A stretch of DNA of 33,242 nucleotides from a candidate division KSB1 bacterium (GTDB lineage Bacteria > Zhuqueibacterota > Zhuqueibacteria > Oleimicrobiales > Geothermoviventaceae): positions 1 to 33,242 of the forward strand of contig JAPDPT010000037.1 of assembly GCA_034506315.1 (NCBI GenBank). The letters run 5' to 3'. The notes beneath the pieces were generated by a model, which saw only the letters and a program-made list of their open reading frames with translations, did not search any database and was not told where the DNA came from. This document shows positions 1-8,714 of the stretch, one piece after another. Each line of letters starts with the position of its first letter. The stretch's first letter is position 1. The translations under genes were made by a program, and so were the position numbers.

Positions 1-1285
1 GCTGTCCCGTGCTAATCGTGTACACGTAGAGGTCGGACCTCCCGTAGTCCACTCCGACGAAACAGATGCGATCTCCGTCCGGGCTCCAGGCGGGGTTGTA
101 GATCGCATCCAGGTCGAACGAATAGGTGCGGACGATCTTTCTCTCCGCCACGTCGATGATGTTCAGGCGGTCCCGCTTTCCCGCCTTCGAAGACATCACC
201 AGGTAGCGGCCGTCAGGGCTCCACGACAGGTTGCGGCCACGGAGCCAGTGTAACTCCTCCAGTCCCCCGCTACGCTGACCGCTGATGATCTTGCCCAGGG
301 ACTTGCCGTCGATGGCGCTCATCAGGTAGACGTCGAAATACCCTGTCTTGTCACTGATGTAGGCGACCTTGTCGCCCCTCGGATTCAAGGCAGGACTCAG
401 GTTGACAAAGCTCCCGTCCTTCTTATGGTTGGTGAGCCGCTTGGCGATATCCTCCGGCTCGTCTCTGCCCGCAATATCCGGCCAGTAGCGTTTTTTCAAG
501 TGCTTTTGCCAGCGTTCGGAGAGTTCCCTGACATCCAATCCTATGGCCTGGCGCAACCCACGTTCCACGCTCCGCGAGATCTTAACCTTGCCCATGATCT
601 CGCCGACCTTCTGATCGCCGTACTTCTCCGCGATGAAGGCCCAGACGGACTGCCCTCCCTTGTAGGCCATGAAGCCGTCAAGCGATGCGATCTGCGGGAC
701 ATAGCCGTTAATGGTGGCATCGCGCATGAACATGTCGCTTTCGGTGTCCCAGCCGCGACTCTCATATTCGGCGAGACCTTCCACAAACCACATGGGCAAC
801 TGCAATCGCGTCATCCCCATGATGATCGACATCACCCCTGTCCCGTACATCATTTGCAGCGAGACAGCGTGGGTGAGCTCGTGGTGCAAAACGTGCCGGA
901 ACTTCTCCCACTCCCCCTCGTACGGGATGACCACCCGGTTCTTGAAGAACTCCGTGAACCCTCCCACACTCTCTTCCGGGGGCGAAAGGTCCACGTTGGT
1001 CTGCTCGAAGTCGTTGTGGCTGCGGTAAACGATGATCGTGATCCGGTCCGCCAGCTCGTACCGGAAATCCCGACTCATCTGCTCGTAGGCGCGCTCCGCC
1101 CGCTTTGCGACAAACTCCGCCAGGCTCTTCCCCCCATCGGTGAAGTAGATATCGAAATGCTTGGTCTGGATGTACTGCCAATGGAAATAGGTGTATTGAA
1201 CCTTGTTTTTGCCAAAGTACTGGGCCTGGAGCCCAAAGGGCAGGGATGATAGGACCAGCACCAGCCCCACGATTTTCCGCGCCAT
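1..1285 (-). CDS. Exported peptidase-MA / PD40 (TolB-like propeller) protein, C-terminus beyond the window
   Basis: I read this frame from ATG at 1285 and it stays open to base 1, giving at least 428 residues; the rest lies outside the window. A short signal peptide ends near LQAQ. Residues about 25-200 carry a gluzincin signature, HHELTHA with HExxH at residues 135-139, followed by WFVEGLAEYE, which supplies the usual downstream glutamate zinc ligand. From about residue 240 there are WD40-like PD40/TolB repeats, seen as LSPALNPRGDKVAYIS, LSWSPDGRYLV and PAWSPDGDRICFVG. This peptidase-MA plus propeller arrangement is common in FCB bacteria and is probably periplasmic or surface-located; the substrate is unknown. 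The ATG follows a good ribosome-binding site (GAGGAGAGG). It is the last visible gene of the left-hand block and sits 192 bp after the dehydrogenase gene. Confidence 0.85.
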   Translation of the reverse strand, partial: MARKIVGLVLVLSSLPFGLQAQYFGKNKVQYTYFHWQYIQTKHFDIYFTDGGKSLAEFVAKRAERAYEQMSRDFRYELADRITIIVYRSHNDFEQTNVDLSPPEESVGGFTEFFKNRVVIPYEGEWEKFRHVLHHELTHAVSLQMMYGTGVMSIIMGMTRLQLPMWFVEGLAEYESRGWDTESDMFMRDATINGYVPQIASLDGFMAYKGGQSVWAFIAEKYGDQKVGEIMGKVKISRSVERGLRQAIGLDVRELSERWQKHLKKRYWPDIAGRDEPEDIAKRLTNHKKDGSFVNLSPALNPRGDKVAYISDKTGYFDVYLMSAIDGKSLGKIISGQRSGGLEELHWLRGRNLSWSPDGRYLVMSSKAGKRDRLNIIDVAERKIVRTYSFDLDAIYNPAWSPDGDRICFVGVDYGRSDLYVYTISTGQ

Positions 1286-1326
1286 GGGCCCTCTCCTCAC
1301 TGACTCTGAGGGTTTCCGGAAAGCTT

Positions 1327-1355
1327 ATCTTGCCTGCGACGGGGCACTGTGTTAA
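1327..1355 (-). promoter_or_regulatory. Weak candidate promoter for the peptidase-MA gene
   Basis: On the minus strand, TTAACA at 1355-1350 is followed after 17 bp by CAAGAT at 1332-1327. The -35 matches 5 of 6 and the -10 only 3 of 6 sigma70 positions. It lies about 40 bp before the start codon in a 192-bp gap, so a secondary promoter is possible, but the match is weak. Confidence 0.25.
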
Positions 1356-1477
1356 CGCGCTCTGTGCGCCCCGGTTTCCCCCTCGAGCAGACTGAGAAAG
1401 ATTGCGTGGAAGGCCCTCCCCCTTTCCCTCTTCCCCCTCGGTGCGGCAACCTTTGGTAGAAAAGCTCCCCCACCTGA

Positions 1478-2608
1478 TCAGCCAAGCTCGGCGTATTTGC
1501 GGGCCACTTCCTCGGCCACTTCGAGCGTCGAGGAGGTGCCTCCCATATCGTAGGTTCGGACCTTTCCCTCTCGCACAACCTGGGCAATGGCCTCCTCCAA
1601 ACGGTCGGCTTTCTCTTGCTCGCCCAGCCATTCTAGCATCAGCCGCACAGCCAAAAGCATGGCCATCGGGTTCACCTTGTACTGGCCGGCGTATTTCGGA
1701 GCGGAGCCGTGCGTCGGTTCGAAGACCGCGTAATTATCCCCGATGTTGGCGGCCGAGGCGAACCCGAGGCCGCCCACCAGCTGCGCCGCCAGGTCAGAGA
1801 TGATATCGCCGAACATGTTCGTGGTGACGAGGACGCCATAATTCTGCGGGTTCTTGAGCAACCACATGCACATCGCGTCGATGTTCGCCTCCCAGAGCTC
1901 GATTTCGGGGTATCCCTTGGCCACCTCCCGAGCCACCCTCAGCATCAGCCCGGAGGTTTCCCGCAGAACATTGGCCTTCTCCACCACCGTCACGCTGCGG
2001 TAGCCGTGCTTGCGGGCGTACTCAAACGCATCGCGTACGATGTGCTCGCAAGCCTTGCGAGTCACGATGCGCAGTGTCACGGCGATCTCGTCCGGCGGTA
2101 CTGACGCAAATCGGGCCATCTTCGGGTGATTCTGCAAAAGCACATCCCGCACCGGCTCGGGAAGCGGGAAGAACTCCACCCCGCTGTACAGATCTTCGGT
2201 ATTCTCGCGAAAAACCACTATATCGATGTCGTCCCTGTAGTTCAGCGGGTTACCCGGGTAAGCTTTGCACGGGCGCAGATTCGTGCGGAGATTAAACTCC
2301 TGGCGAAGACGGACGATGGGGCTCGTGTACACGTATCCCTTGCCGCGGAGCTCAGGAGCCAGCTCGGCCTCTGCCTCCTCTTTCGGTTTGGAGGTAATGG
2401 CGCCAAAAAGCGCACAATCCGTCTCCTTGAGAAGCTTGATCGTCCGGTCGGGCAGAGGATTGCCCTCCTTACACCAGAATTCCCACCCGATGTCGCCGGG
2501 GACGTATTCCGCGTCCAGGGCGATTTGATCCAAAACGATCTTCGCGGCATCCATCACGTCCTTCCCAATACCGTCCCCTGGAAGCCAAGCGATTCGGTAT
2601 TTCGCCAT
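1478..2608 (-). CDS. Isocitrate/isopropylmalate dehydrogenase family enzyme
   Basis: A full-length 376-residue beta-decarboxylating dehydrogenase. Visible landmarks are PGDGIG near the start, the substrate-arginine segment (R102, R112), [10 protein letters not shown] (catalytic Tyr141), EKAN (Lys211), the metal aspartates D244, D268 and D272, and [10 protein letters not shown] (300-309). Lys305/Tyr306 and TYD near the C-terminus match NADP-binding residues of E. coli isocitrate dehydrogenase, although the matching Arg of that enzyme is glycine here. The isocitrate-contacting Asn115 position is Ile98, so true isocitrate specificity is doubtful; isopropylmalate, homoisocitrate or another 2-hydroxy acid remain possible. 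The ATG at 2608 follows GGAGG by 7 nt. The reading frame is open far upstream, but that stretch is a shadow of the barrel gene before it. A cytosolic enzyme inside a run of surface-protein genes is unexpected. Confidence 0.9.
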   Translation of the reverse strand: MAKYRIAWLPGDGIGKDVMDAAKIVLDQIALDAEYVPGDIGWEFWCKEGNPLPDRTIKLLKETDCALFGAITSKPKEEAEAELAPELRGKGYVYTSPIVRLRQEFNLRTNLRPCKAYPGNPLNYRDDIDIVVFRENTEDLYSGVEFFPLPEPVRDVLLQNHPKMARFASVPPDEIAVTLRIVTRKACEHIVRDAFEYARKHGYRSVTVVEKANVLRETSGLMLRVAREVAKGYPEIELWEANIDAMCMWLLKNPQNYGVLVTTNMFGDIISDLAAQLVGGLGFASAANIGDNYAVFEPTHGSAPKYAGQYKVNPMAMLLAVRLMLEWLGEQEKADRLEEAIAQVVREGKVRTYDMGGTSSTLEVAEEVARKYAELG

Positions 2609-2634
2609 GCTTTCCCTCCACTTGAACCCGATGG

Positions 2635-3630
2635 CTAGAAAAACACGGAGAAGCCGAAGCAATGGGCGTCGCCGAAGTCGAAGCGCAGGGGCAGATAGGC
2701 GTAATCCAAGGAAAAGCGCGGTGTGTCGACGCCCACCCCCAAGCTCAGACGCTGCAGATCTACGCCCACAAGGTAGGCCCCGCGGACAGCGAGGGGCGGC
2801 TGCGGCCGAACCTGGAAGCTCAACGCCCCTTTCTTCCCCCCTCCCCAGTAGAGAGCATCGGCCGCCACGTACAGCCCGTCCTTCTGCCCGAACAAGGACC
2901 AGCACCTGCCCAGACCCATCCCCACGGCTGTACGGAGGTCTATCGGTCCATCGCCGAAGGATTTGGCGAGCGGCATCTGGCGCACAAAAGCGCCGATTGC
3001 AAGCGCCCCGGGAAGTCTCCGCGCCGTGAATCCGACATTCAGACTGACCGCACCTGCCTCGAAGACATCGATCTTCTGGTACAGCCACTCGCAGGAGATT
3101 CCTACGCCCAGCCCCTGCCCGATGTGGCGGGAAACGCCAAGTCCTGCGCGCAGGTGGTGAGCCGTGAACTGACCAATGAGCTCGTCCCGCGCGGTCCTCC
3201 GCTCTATCCCGGGAATCTCCAGCAACCCTCCCCAGACCGCCCAGGTCATCGCACGCCCCGGGTGCAAATAGGACGCCGCGTGTGCACGGGTACCTTGGAG
3301 CCAGGACAGGCTGGCCAGCGTCACGCCCGGCCTCCCGGCTTCGGAAGCAACCGCGACGTTCGTGAACGGCGCCTCGAAGGGCCAAAGCCCCACGGCTCCT
3401 ATTCCTCCAAGCGCTGCCGATCGCGGCGCCTGTGGAAGCTCCGTCCACGCATTATCCGTCCCACCGCCTGCGAGGGGCCGCGCCAGAGCCACCAACACGA
3501 GCCCCGTGCCGAGCACCCAGGTTCGATTCCGTCCGATCTCTGCCTCCGTAACGTATCTAGTCTGCCGATCGTCCAGACACAGGAGCCTACACCTCGGTAA
3601 CCTGCTTCTTAGGTCGCCTATTTGAGGCAC
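2635..3630 (-). CDS. Outer-membrane beta-barrel, PorV/PorQ-like (divergent)
   Basis: This encodes up to 331 residues and ends in the aromatic strand GFSVFF, a typical C-terminal signature of outer-membrane barrels. The mature part opens with PRSAALGGIGAVG and then TNVAVAS, a degenerate form of the GGA...NPA motif of PorV/PorQ and UPF0164 barrels, followed by alternating hydrophobic strands. Near the end, YAYLPLRFDFGDAHCFGFS resembles the last two strands of that family. A hydrophobic signal segment, WVLGTGLVLVALA, begins about residue 37, so the GTG start at 3630 may be too early; it has AAGGAG 12 nt upstream, and no better start in frame is obvious. It sits 31 bp after the other barrel gene and 26 bp before the dehydrogenase gene, consistent with one transcript. 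PorV-type proteins help deliver type IX cargo; that role here is inference. Confidence 0.7.
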   Translation of the reverse strand: MPQIGDLRSRLPRCRLLCLDDRQTRYVTEAEIGRNRTWVLGTGLVLVALARPLAGGGTDNAWTELPQAPRSAALGGIGAVGLWPFEAPFTNVAVASEAGRPGVTLASLSWLQGTRAHAASYLHPGRAMTWAVWGGLLEIPGIERRTARDELIGQFTAHHLRAGLGVSRHIGQGLGVGISCEWLYQKIDVFEAGAVSLNVGFTARRLPGALAIGAFVRQMPLAKSFGDGPIDLRTAVGMGLGRCWSLFGQKDGLYVAADALYWGGGKKGALSFQVRPQPPLAVRGAYLVGVDLQRLSLGVGVDTPRFSLDYAYLPLRFDFGDAHCFGFSVFF

Positions 3631-3661
3631 TTGCTCGCGAGGCTCCTTGGACCGCCAACCC

Positions 3662-4738
3662 TTATGGGAGCCCCGTCTGCCTTCTCCCGAAATCCACCCG
3701 CCAGCCTACCCAGTGGGCCGGCTGGGGAGACTCGGGCTCGGCGAAAAAGGCGTATTCGAGCCGGAAGTCACGTCCCCAAAGCGGCTGCCGGACGCCCAAC
3801 CCCAGGGCCGGGCGATTCCGCCGGATACCCGCGCGAAACAAAAACTCTTCCCCCATAGCCCACTGCAGACCTGCCGCCCAGGCCAAGGCGGAATCTTCCC
3901 TTTTCTCAATCTGGGCAAGGGCCAGGGCTCGCTGATCAAACGCGTGGCAGGCAAGGCCCAGTCGCAAGCCTCGGGGGAAATAGTCCGTCTTACTCGAGCC
4001 GTGTTCCCAGACGCCCTGCGTGTTCCACGTGTAGTGGGCGTTCAGATTCTCGGCGCAAAGGCCGACCGCAAAGCCACGCCCCGGCTCGATGAACATGCCG
4101 AGATCCACACCAAACCCCTGAGAAGAAAGAGCCCCTCCGTCCTCTTTCACACCAGGGAACCGACTGTAGAACACCTTACCCGTGAGCCCAAGGGCCACGA
4201 GTCTATGGGGCTTGAGCGCAAAAGCGAACAGGAAGGCGTTCTCGGAACTGGAAAGCGTGGCTGTATGGCGACCGTCCAGGTCGCGGCCGTCGATCTCCCC
4301 TACCCCCGCGTGGATCCAGGCCAGACCCACCGCCGCCGGTGGGCGAGGATGGGAGGCTTCCTCGAGCTTCCCCTTGCCTGCCGTTCCGACGGCCGCGGCG
4401 AACCCCACGAAACTCAACTTGCGGTCCAGGCTGAGCAAGGCATAGCTGCTGCCGAACTGGGGACCGGAAAGGGAGACCAGCGCTGCCGGATTGAAGCTGG
4501 CAGCGTAAACGGTACGAGACGCCGCAGTCATGGCACCTCCCAGCGCCATCGGCTCAGCCCCGATTCCGACACGCAGGAAGGCACCGGCACGTCCAGCCGT
4601 TCCGGCCGCCAAGGCCATCTGCACGGCAAACCCTACCTGGCCCACGAGCGCCAGATGGCTCACCCAAGCGGGCTTGGCCCCAAGCCCCCCCTTCCAGATC
4701 TGGTCAGTTCGTCGCGGGCCACGAAGCCGCTTCACCAA
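3662..4738 (-). CDS. PorV/PorQ family outer-membrane barrel
   Basis: About 358 residues. After a hydrophobic export segment, the mature N-terminus reads AGAFLRVGIGAEPMALGGA and soon after ASFNPAAL, which closely follows the family pattern AGAFLRxGxGARxxxMGGA...NPAGL. The remainder is predicted amphipathic strands, and the last strand region is EYAFFAEPES...HWVGWRVDFG. In Bacteroidota such proteins shuttle type IX cargo or act as accessory barrels, which fits the four sorting-domain proteins in this window. The start is TTG at 4738, six nt after GGAGGT; GTG at 4735 is the alternative. The signal sequence is longer than usual, so an internal GTG start near the hydrophobic stretch is also possible. 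It lies 47 bp after the propeller gene. Confidence 0.8.
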   Translation of the reverse strand: MVKRLRGPRRTDQIWKGGLGAKPAWVSHLALVGQVGFAVQMALAAGTAGRAGAFLRVGIGAEPMALGGAMTAASRTVYAASFNPAALVSLSGPQFGSSYALLSLDRKLSFVGFAAAVGTAGKGKLEEASHPRPPAAVGLAWIHAGVGEIDGRDLDGRHTATLSSSENAFLFAFALKPHRLVALGLTGKVFYSRFPGVKEDGGALSSQGFGVDLGMFIEPGRGFAVGLCAENLNAHYTWNTQGVWEHGSSKTDYFPRGLRLGLACHAFDQRALALAQIEKREDSALAWAAGLQWAMGEEFLFRAGIRRNRPALGLGVRQPLWGRDFRLEYAFFAEPESPQPAHWVGWRVDFGRRQTGLP

Positions 4739-4785
4739 AAGGCCACCTCCGTCTGAACTTTGTCCCTGCCCCCCATTATCGGGGG

Positions 4786-6258
4786 CTAATCGAGCACGAT
4801 CAGCTTGCCCCAGAAACTGCCTTCCCCTTCGATGTCCAGTCGGTAGAAATAGACACCGTTCGCCACCAGTTGCCCGCGCTCGTTCCGTCCGTTCCAGATC
4901 TCGGCGTAGTCGCCGGGAAGCGGTCTTTCCTTGTCTACCACAACGGTAGCCACCAATTCCATCGCGAAATCGAAAATGCGCAGCGAAACGCGTGTGGGAC
5001 GGGTCGTGTTGTACTGGAAACGGACGAAGCCCTCCCCGCTTATCTGGTTGTGGCGCGTTGGGGAAAAGGGATTGGGGTAGGCGTAGGTCCGAGGCGCTCC
5101 CGCGCGTCCCGTGGGGACAAAGCTGCGGAATATTGTCCAGGTGTTGCCATTGTCCGGGGTCATGGCCAGTCCGTCCGCGCCTCCCACCCAGAGGCGACGG
5201 TGGGCATCGACGGCGGCACCGTAGAATTCCGTCGTGAGGTAACGGGTGTCGTGTCGGAGGTCATAGATGTCGCCGAATGCAAACCAGGTCTTACCTCCGT
5301 CGACAGACTTAAAGAGCCCCTCATCGGCGCAAACGAAGACCGCCGTATCGTCGAATGCGAAGTTGTGGGCGAAGACCCCGCGGAGGGCCGTTTGCCATGT
5401 CTGGCCCTCGTCGTCGGTCCAGCTGACCCCGCGGAATTCGCTGGTGTCCCCGGTTTCGGAGGTCGTCTCCACCGTCGCAGCCCAGATGCGAGTGCGCCCG
5501 CGCAGGCGTTGCGCCGCCAGGGCTACGACGAAGTTTCCGGAGATCGGCTTTCGCTGGTTCTGGTGATTGAAGTTAATCCAAGTGCGACCGCTGTCTGCGG
5601 ATCGGTTCACACCCTTCGCGGTCCCAACCCATAGGACACCGTCGACGGCGATGACGGAAAAGGCGCGGTGATTCAGATTTCCGAGAGGATCGAAGAGGAA
5701 AGAGTCTGGGGGCACAATTTGCCATGTCCTGCCCCGGTCTCGGCTCCGCTGAAGCCCTCCGCCCCAGCTCGTGATCCACACCCATTCGCCCAGGATAGCG
5801 ATATCGTACGTGACGTTCTGGACCGGGGTCGGACCCGGTTGAGGCACGTGGACCCAGGTCTGTCCGCCGTCGGTAGAGTAGGAGAGACCGCCTCCCGCCG
5901 GGAGGCGCCCCGCGTCTTTCGTCAGGGTATCGAAGGCAGTGGCGACCCAGATGATGCTGTCCGTGACCATCAGGGCGGATACGCCACCCTTGCCAAGGCC
6001 ATGCCGGTGATCAAATGACTCCCAGCCTACGCCGTCATCGATAGACCGGCTGAGACCATGGCCCGTGGCCACCCAGATCGTGTCCCCAGCAAACCGAATG
6101 TCCGTGACGCTGTTGCTGGCCAAGCCCGAAGCGGGAGGAACCTCGCCACTCGATTCGTGCGCAAGCCGATAGGTGCGGAGGCCCTGGGCACCTGCAGAGG
6201 CCGCAAGGACCACGAGGAACAGCGTCTTGGCTGCCCACCACCGTGCTCTAATACACAA
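4786..6258 (-). CDS. Secreted seven-bladed Asp-box (BNR) propeller with type IX sorting domain
   Basis: 490 residues. The signal peptide ends at SAGA-Q near residue 25. Seven Asp boxes of the SxDxGxTW type start at residues 72, 128, 172, 220, 281, 318 and 367, each closing a propeller blade (IWVATGHGLSRS-like strands precede them). This is the count for a complete seven-bladed propeller of the sialidase/VPS10-like class. No catalytic residues of sialidases are recognisable, so a binding or scaffold role is more likely. Residues about 393-490 form a Por-secretion/FlgD-like C-terminal domain beginning YPNPFSP and ending FWGKLIVLD. The start is TTG at 6258, overlapping the stop of the lipoprotein gene by 11 nt, with GGAGA nine nt upstream; translational coupling to the lipoprotein is likely. 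Confidence 0.85.
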   Translation of the reverse strand: MCIRARWWAAKTLFLVVLAASAGAQGLRTYRLAHESSGEVPPASGLASNSVTDIRFAGDTIWVATGHGLSRSIDDGVGWESFDHRHGLGKGGVSALMVTDSIIWVATAFDTLTKDAGRLPAGGGLSYSTDGGQTWVHVPQPGPTPVQNVTYDIAILGEWVWITSWGGGLQRSRDRGRTWQIVPPDSFLFDPLGNLNHRAFSVIAVDGVLWVGTAKGVNRSADSGRTWINFNHQNQRKPISGNFVVALAAQRLRGRTRIWAATVETTSETGDTSEFRGVSWTDDEGQTWQTALRGVFAHNFAFDDTAVFVCADEGLFKSVDGGKTWFAFGDIYDLRHDTRYLTTEFYGAAVDAHRRLWVGGADGLAMTPDNGNTWTIFRSFVPTGRAGAPRTYAYPNPFSPTRHNQISGEGFVRFQYNTTRPTRVSLRIFDFAMELVATVVVDKERPLPGDYAEIWNGRNERGQLVANGVYFYRLDIEGEGSFWGKLIVLD

Positions 6259-7456
6259 CGAGGATCTTCTCCACGGTTTCGCTTTGTTGACCGACCCAGT
6301 CCACAGCCCGGAAGGAAAAACGGTAGCTTCCTAAGGCCACAGGAGGAAGTCCCGCCCGAGCCGCTTCCGCATCGGAGTAAACGACCATGGTGAACGTATA
6401 CACCCCGTCCCCCGCTGTCTCGTCGCCAAAATAGGGTTGTGGATACAGGGCGGGGTCAAAAGGGAGACCGTTGTCGACCATCGGGATGGGGTTCCCATTG
6501 TTCGCGTACGACCCATCCGGTTTCCGGGAGGTAAATCCCACCTCCCGAACGTCCGACAGGCCCTGGGGGTCGCGCACAGCCGCAAGGATCCGAAAGGCTA
6601 CCGATCCGGAAAGGGGCTTCGCCACCGAGTCCGGTGCGTCCACCCACACGATTTCGGGGGGCTCATTTTCGATCCTTATAGACCGCTCGGCGGGGGCGCT
6701 TCGAGCTCCTATGCGGTCGATCGCCACGAACTGAAGGCGGTACTCCCCCTTTTTTCCTGCCCCAAACTCCGAGGTAAGCCGGAGCTCGAAACACCCATCG
6801 CCAGCGGCAGGATCCCCATGGCTCCCGTCGTCGTAAAGCCGCCCCGCGAATATCTCCACTTCCCCTCGCAGCCCGGAGAACCGGACCTCTGCTACGTCGC
6901 CGATCCCATCGCTATCCGCGACCAAGATCCGGAAGCGGTAATCTCCTTCGAAACCACTGGGTAGCAAAGGTGGCGCCTCGACCTGGAGAATCTCCGGGGG
7001 GTGATTCCTTCGAGCAGTGACCCTGCGCTCCACCGACTCACTTTGGTGCCCTTCCCGGTCTTCCGCACGGAACGTAAGCCGGTAGGTGGCCTCGACAGGT
7101 CCACTCCATCTCCAGACCAAGCGCCCCGTAAAGAGGCCGTCGCCTGCGACCACATCTCCGTCCGAGGGGTGGTAATAGGCGCCATCGTCGTAGAGGGTGT
7201 CAGTGGCCAGCGGCTGTCCACCAGCTTCCGGATAAACCTCCACCACAACGTGCCGAACGGCTCGCACACCTTCTGGATGCGAAACCTTAGCCGTTAGGCT
7301 GCAAATTTGGTAGGGGCTCACGACCTGCGGGGCGTTCACTTCGAGGATGATGGGAAGGGCTTTGGGTTTCACAGCGTCTCCATCGCTGCCGCACCCTCCG
7401 ATGAACCCTGCGACCAGACAGGGGACTAGGGACAAAACTGTTCTTCTCAGGAACAC
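6248..7456 (-). CDS. Surface lipoprotein with three calcium-loop Ig-like repeats
   Basis: From the GTG at 7456 this encodes 402 residues starting MFLRRTVLSLVPCLVAGF and then IGGC, a good lipobox with the lipidated Cys at residue 22. A TTG at 7555 would add 33 residues and spoil the signal peptide, so I prefer 7456. The mature protein is built of three tandem Ig-like units, each with an acidic loop of the form LYDDG...GD..AGDGxF; the third reads MVDNG...GDETAGDGVY. This matches the choice-of-anchor X type of module, likely calcium-binding. Linkers NHPPEI and NEPPEIVWVDAP mark the domain joints. No enzyme motif is visible. Its stop codon overlaps the propeller start, so the two are probably made together and may interact at the cell surface. 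Confidence 0.82.
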   Translation of the reverse strand: MFLRRTVLSLVPCLVAGFIGGCGSDGDAVKPKALPIILEVNAPQVVSPYQICSLTAKVSHPEGVRAVRHVVVEVYPEAGGQPLATDTLYDDGAYYHPSDGDVVAGDGLFTGRLVWRWSGPVEATYRLTFRAEDREGHQSESVERRVTARRNHPPEILQVEAPPLLPSGFEGDYRFRILVADSDGIGDVAEVRFSGLRGEVEIFAGRLYDDGSHGDPAAGDGCFELRLTSEFGAGKKGEYRLQFVAIDRIGARSAPAERSIRIENEPPEIVWVDAPDSVAKPLSGSVAFRILAAVRDPQGLSDVREVGFTSRKPDGSYANNGNPIPMVDNGLPFDPALYPQPYFGDETAGDGVYTFTMVVYSDAEAARAGLPPVALGSYRFSFRAVDWVGQQSETVEKILVVY

Positions 7457-7618
7457 CGGGAGAGGCGCCTCACCGATCCGTCCCACGCGGCCTGCGCGAA
7501 ACACGTGACTGACAACCGACGCATCAAAGGTACGAAGGCCGGCCCTAAGTCGCAACGGCTTTCCCTCCGGGCGTACCCTGAGGTAACCTCGAGGGAGGGG
7601 TCAGGCCTGCACCCCCGG

Positions 7619-8704
7619 TCAGAAATAGACCACGGCAGCGTAGCCGACCCAGTGGCGAAGTGAACAGGGTGCGGTTACCCCCAATCCGTCGATCGAGGAG
7701 GGGAGACGACCGAGACCCAAGCTCGTATCGTAGCGAAGCAAGACACCCTCGGGAGGGTTCCTTCCCAACTCTGCCGCAAGGTGATAGCTGAGGAGAAGTC
7801 CGAACGGGACCGAGAAACGGCCGCACCAAGTGATCCGGTAGGTCCTCACGTCGTCCGGATCGACAAGCTCGTACAGAAGGGCGCGCAGCCGGTTGGGGGA
7901 CACGCTGCCCAGAAGGTATTCCCGGAGCAGGCGATACTCGCGATTCACGGCAGCCCCGTACCCTGTCTCCCCAACGCCGAACGGGGCGAAGTTGCGCCCA
8001 CCCCATCCGTCATCCCCATAGTGAACAGCGTCCGAGGAGATCAAGATCACAAAGTCCTCTCCCCAGACCAGCTTCTGCACCCGTGTGAGCTCCGCGAGGC
8101 TGCGCGCTAGGGCCCGGGCGATCGTGTCCATTCTCCCCCAGTGCATGTAGGGAACCAGGAGGGCCAGGATCTGGACGTTCCTCTGCCGGTATTGCATCCA
8201 GGGGATCAGCGCTTCGAGCGAATGCTCCTCGGCGTGGCAGGCGTCGCACACCCGGAACAGATCGTTCGGAAGCCGACGAAGAAGGGAGTCCCGTAAATCC
8301 CACACGGTCACAGGCCCCCACGGCCCACGCCACTGCTCGAAGGAGTCGAAGAGCACGCGATTGGCCTCTCCCCACTGCGCAGCGCGGTGGGCAACGCCGA
8401 TGAGAATGGCGCGCGGTGCCGAAAACTTACGAAAGAGATGCCAGTACACGCGCCCGGCGTACAGATAATCGTCGTGGGGGGAGATAGCAACAAGCCATCC
8501 CTTGCGCCGGGAAGCCCAGACCGCCCGCTCGCGCAGGGCGAGGCTGTCCCTCTCCAGGCTGTCGCAGAGCTGGATCACCCGCTCCATCTGCCCCGGAAAG
8601 CGCGCAAACCCCAGGGTGTCCGCAAGACCCCGGGTCCTCTGCCCCCGTACAGCCATCGGCAAGCAGACGAACAGAGCCGTCGTGAGGACTACGCGCCGGA
8701 CCAT
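7619..8704 (-). CDS. Exported MEMO-family (AmmeMemoRadiSam B-like) metalloprotein
   Basis: 361 residues from ATG 8704, seven nt after GAGGTG. Residues 1-21 form a clear Sec signal peptide (MVRRVVLTTALFVCLPMAV then RGQ). The rest is a full MEMO domain: ISPHDDYLYAG (His77), LIGVAH (His106), EEHSLEALIPWMQY (160-173), LISSDAVHYG (Asp225, His228), TWCGRFSVPFG (Cys294) and the family-typical end HWVGYAAVVYF. His77, His106 and Cys294 align with the His49, His81 and Cys244 metal site of human MEMO1, so metal binding is probably kept; PHAGY is changed to PHDDY. Bacterial MEMO proteins are usually cytosolic and encoded near AMMECR1 or radical-SAM genes, neither of which is seen here. It lies 10 bp after the carboxypeptidase gene. 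Activity is unknown; LigB-type dioxygenases are distant relatives. Confidence 0.85.
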   Translation of the reverse strand: MVRRVVLTTALFVCLPMAVRGQRTRGLADTLGFARFPGQMERVIQLCDSLERDSLALRERAVWASRRKGWLVAISPHDDYLYAGRVYWHLFRKFSAPRAILIGVAHRAAQWGEANRVLFDSFEQWRGPWGPVTVWDLRDSLLRRLPNDLFRVCDACHAEEHSLEALIPWMQYRQRNVQILALLVPYMHWGRMDTIARALARSLAELTRVQKLVWGEDFVILISSDAVHYGDDGWGGRNFAPFGVGETGYGAAVNREYRLLREYLLGSVSPNRLRALLYELVDPDDVRTYRITWCGRFSVPFGLLLSYHLAAELGRNPPEGVLLRYDTSLGLGRLPSSIDGLGVTAPCSLRHWVGYAAVVYF

Positions 8705-8714
8705 CCTTGGCACC

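Noticed and set aside
425..1249. 274-codon open frame on the plus strand
   Set aside because: It is the complement of the peptidase-MA gene, whose HExxH and PD40 motifs are on the minus strand; long antisense frames are expected at this GC content.
2609..3448. N-terminal extension of the dehydrogenase frame
   Set aside because: The stretch overlaps the barrel gene in another frame, is Arg/Ala-rich and has no homology; the ATG at 2608 has a good ribosome-binding site and starts the conserved fold.
3520..3530. GGTTCGATTCC, resembling a tRNA T-arm
   Set aside because: Flanking bases do not form the T-stem or an acceptor stem, and the stretch is inside the signal-peptide region of the barrel gene.
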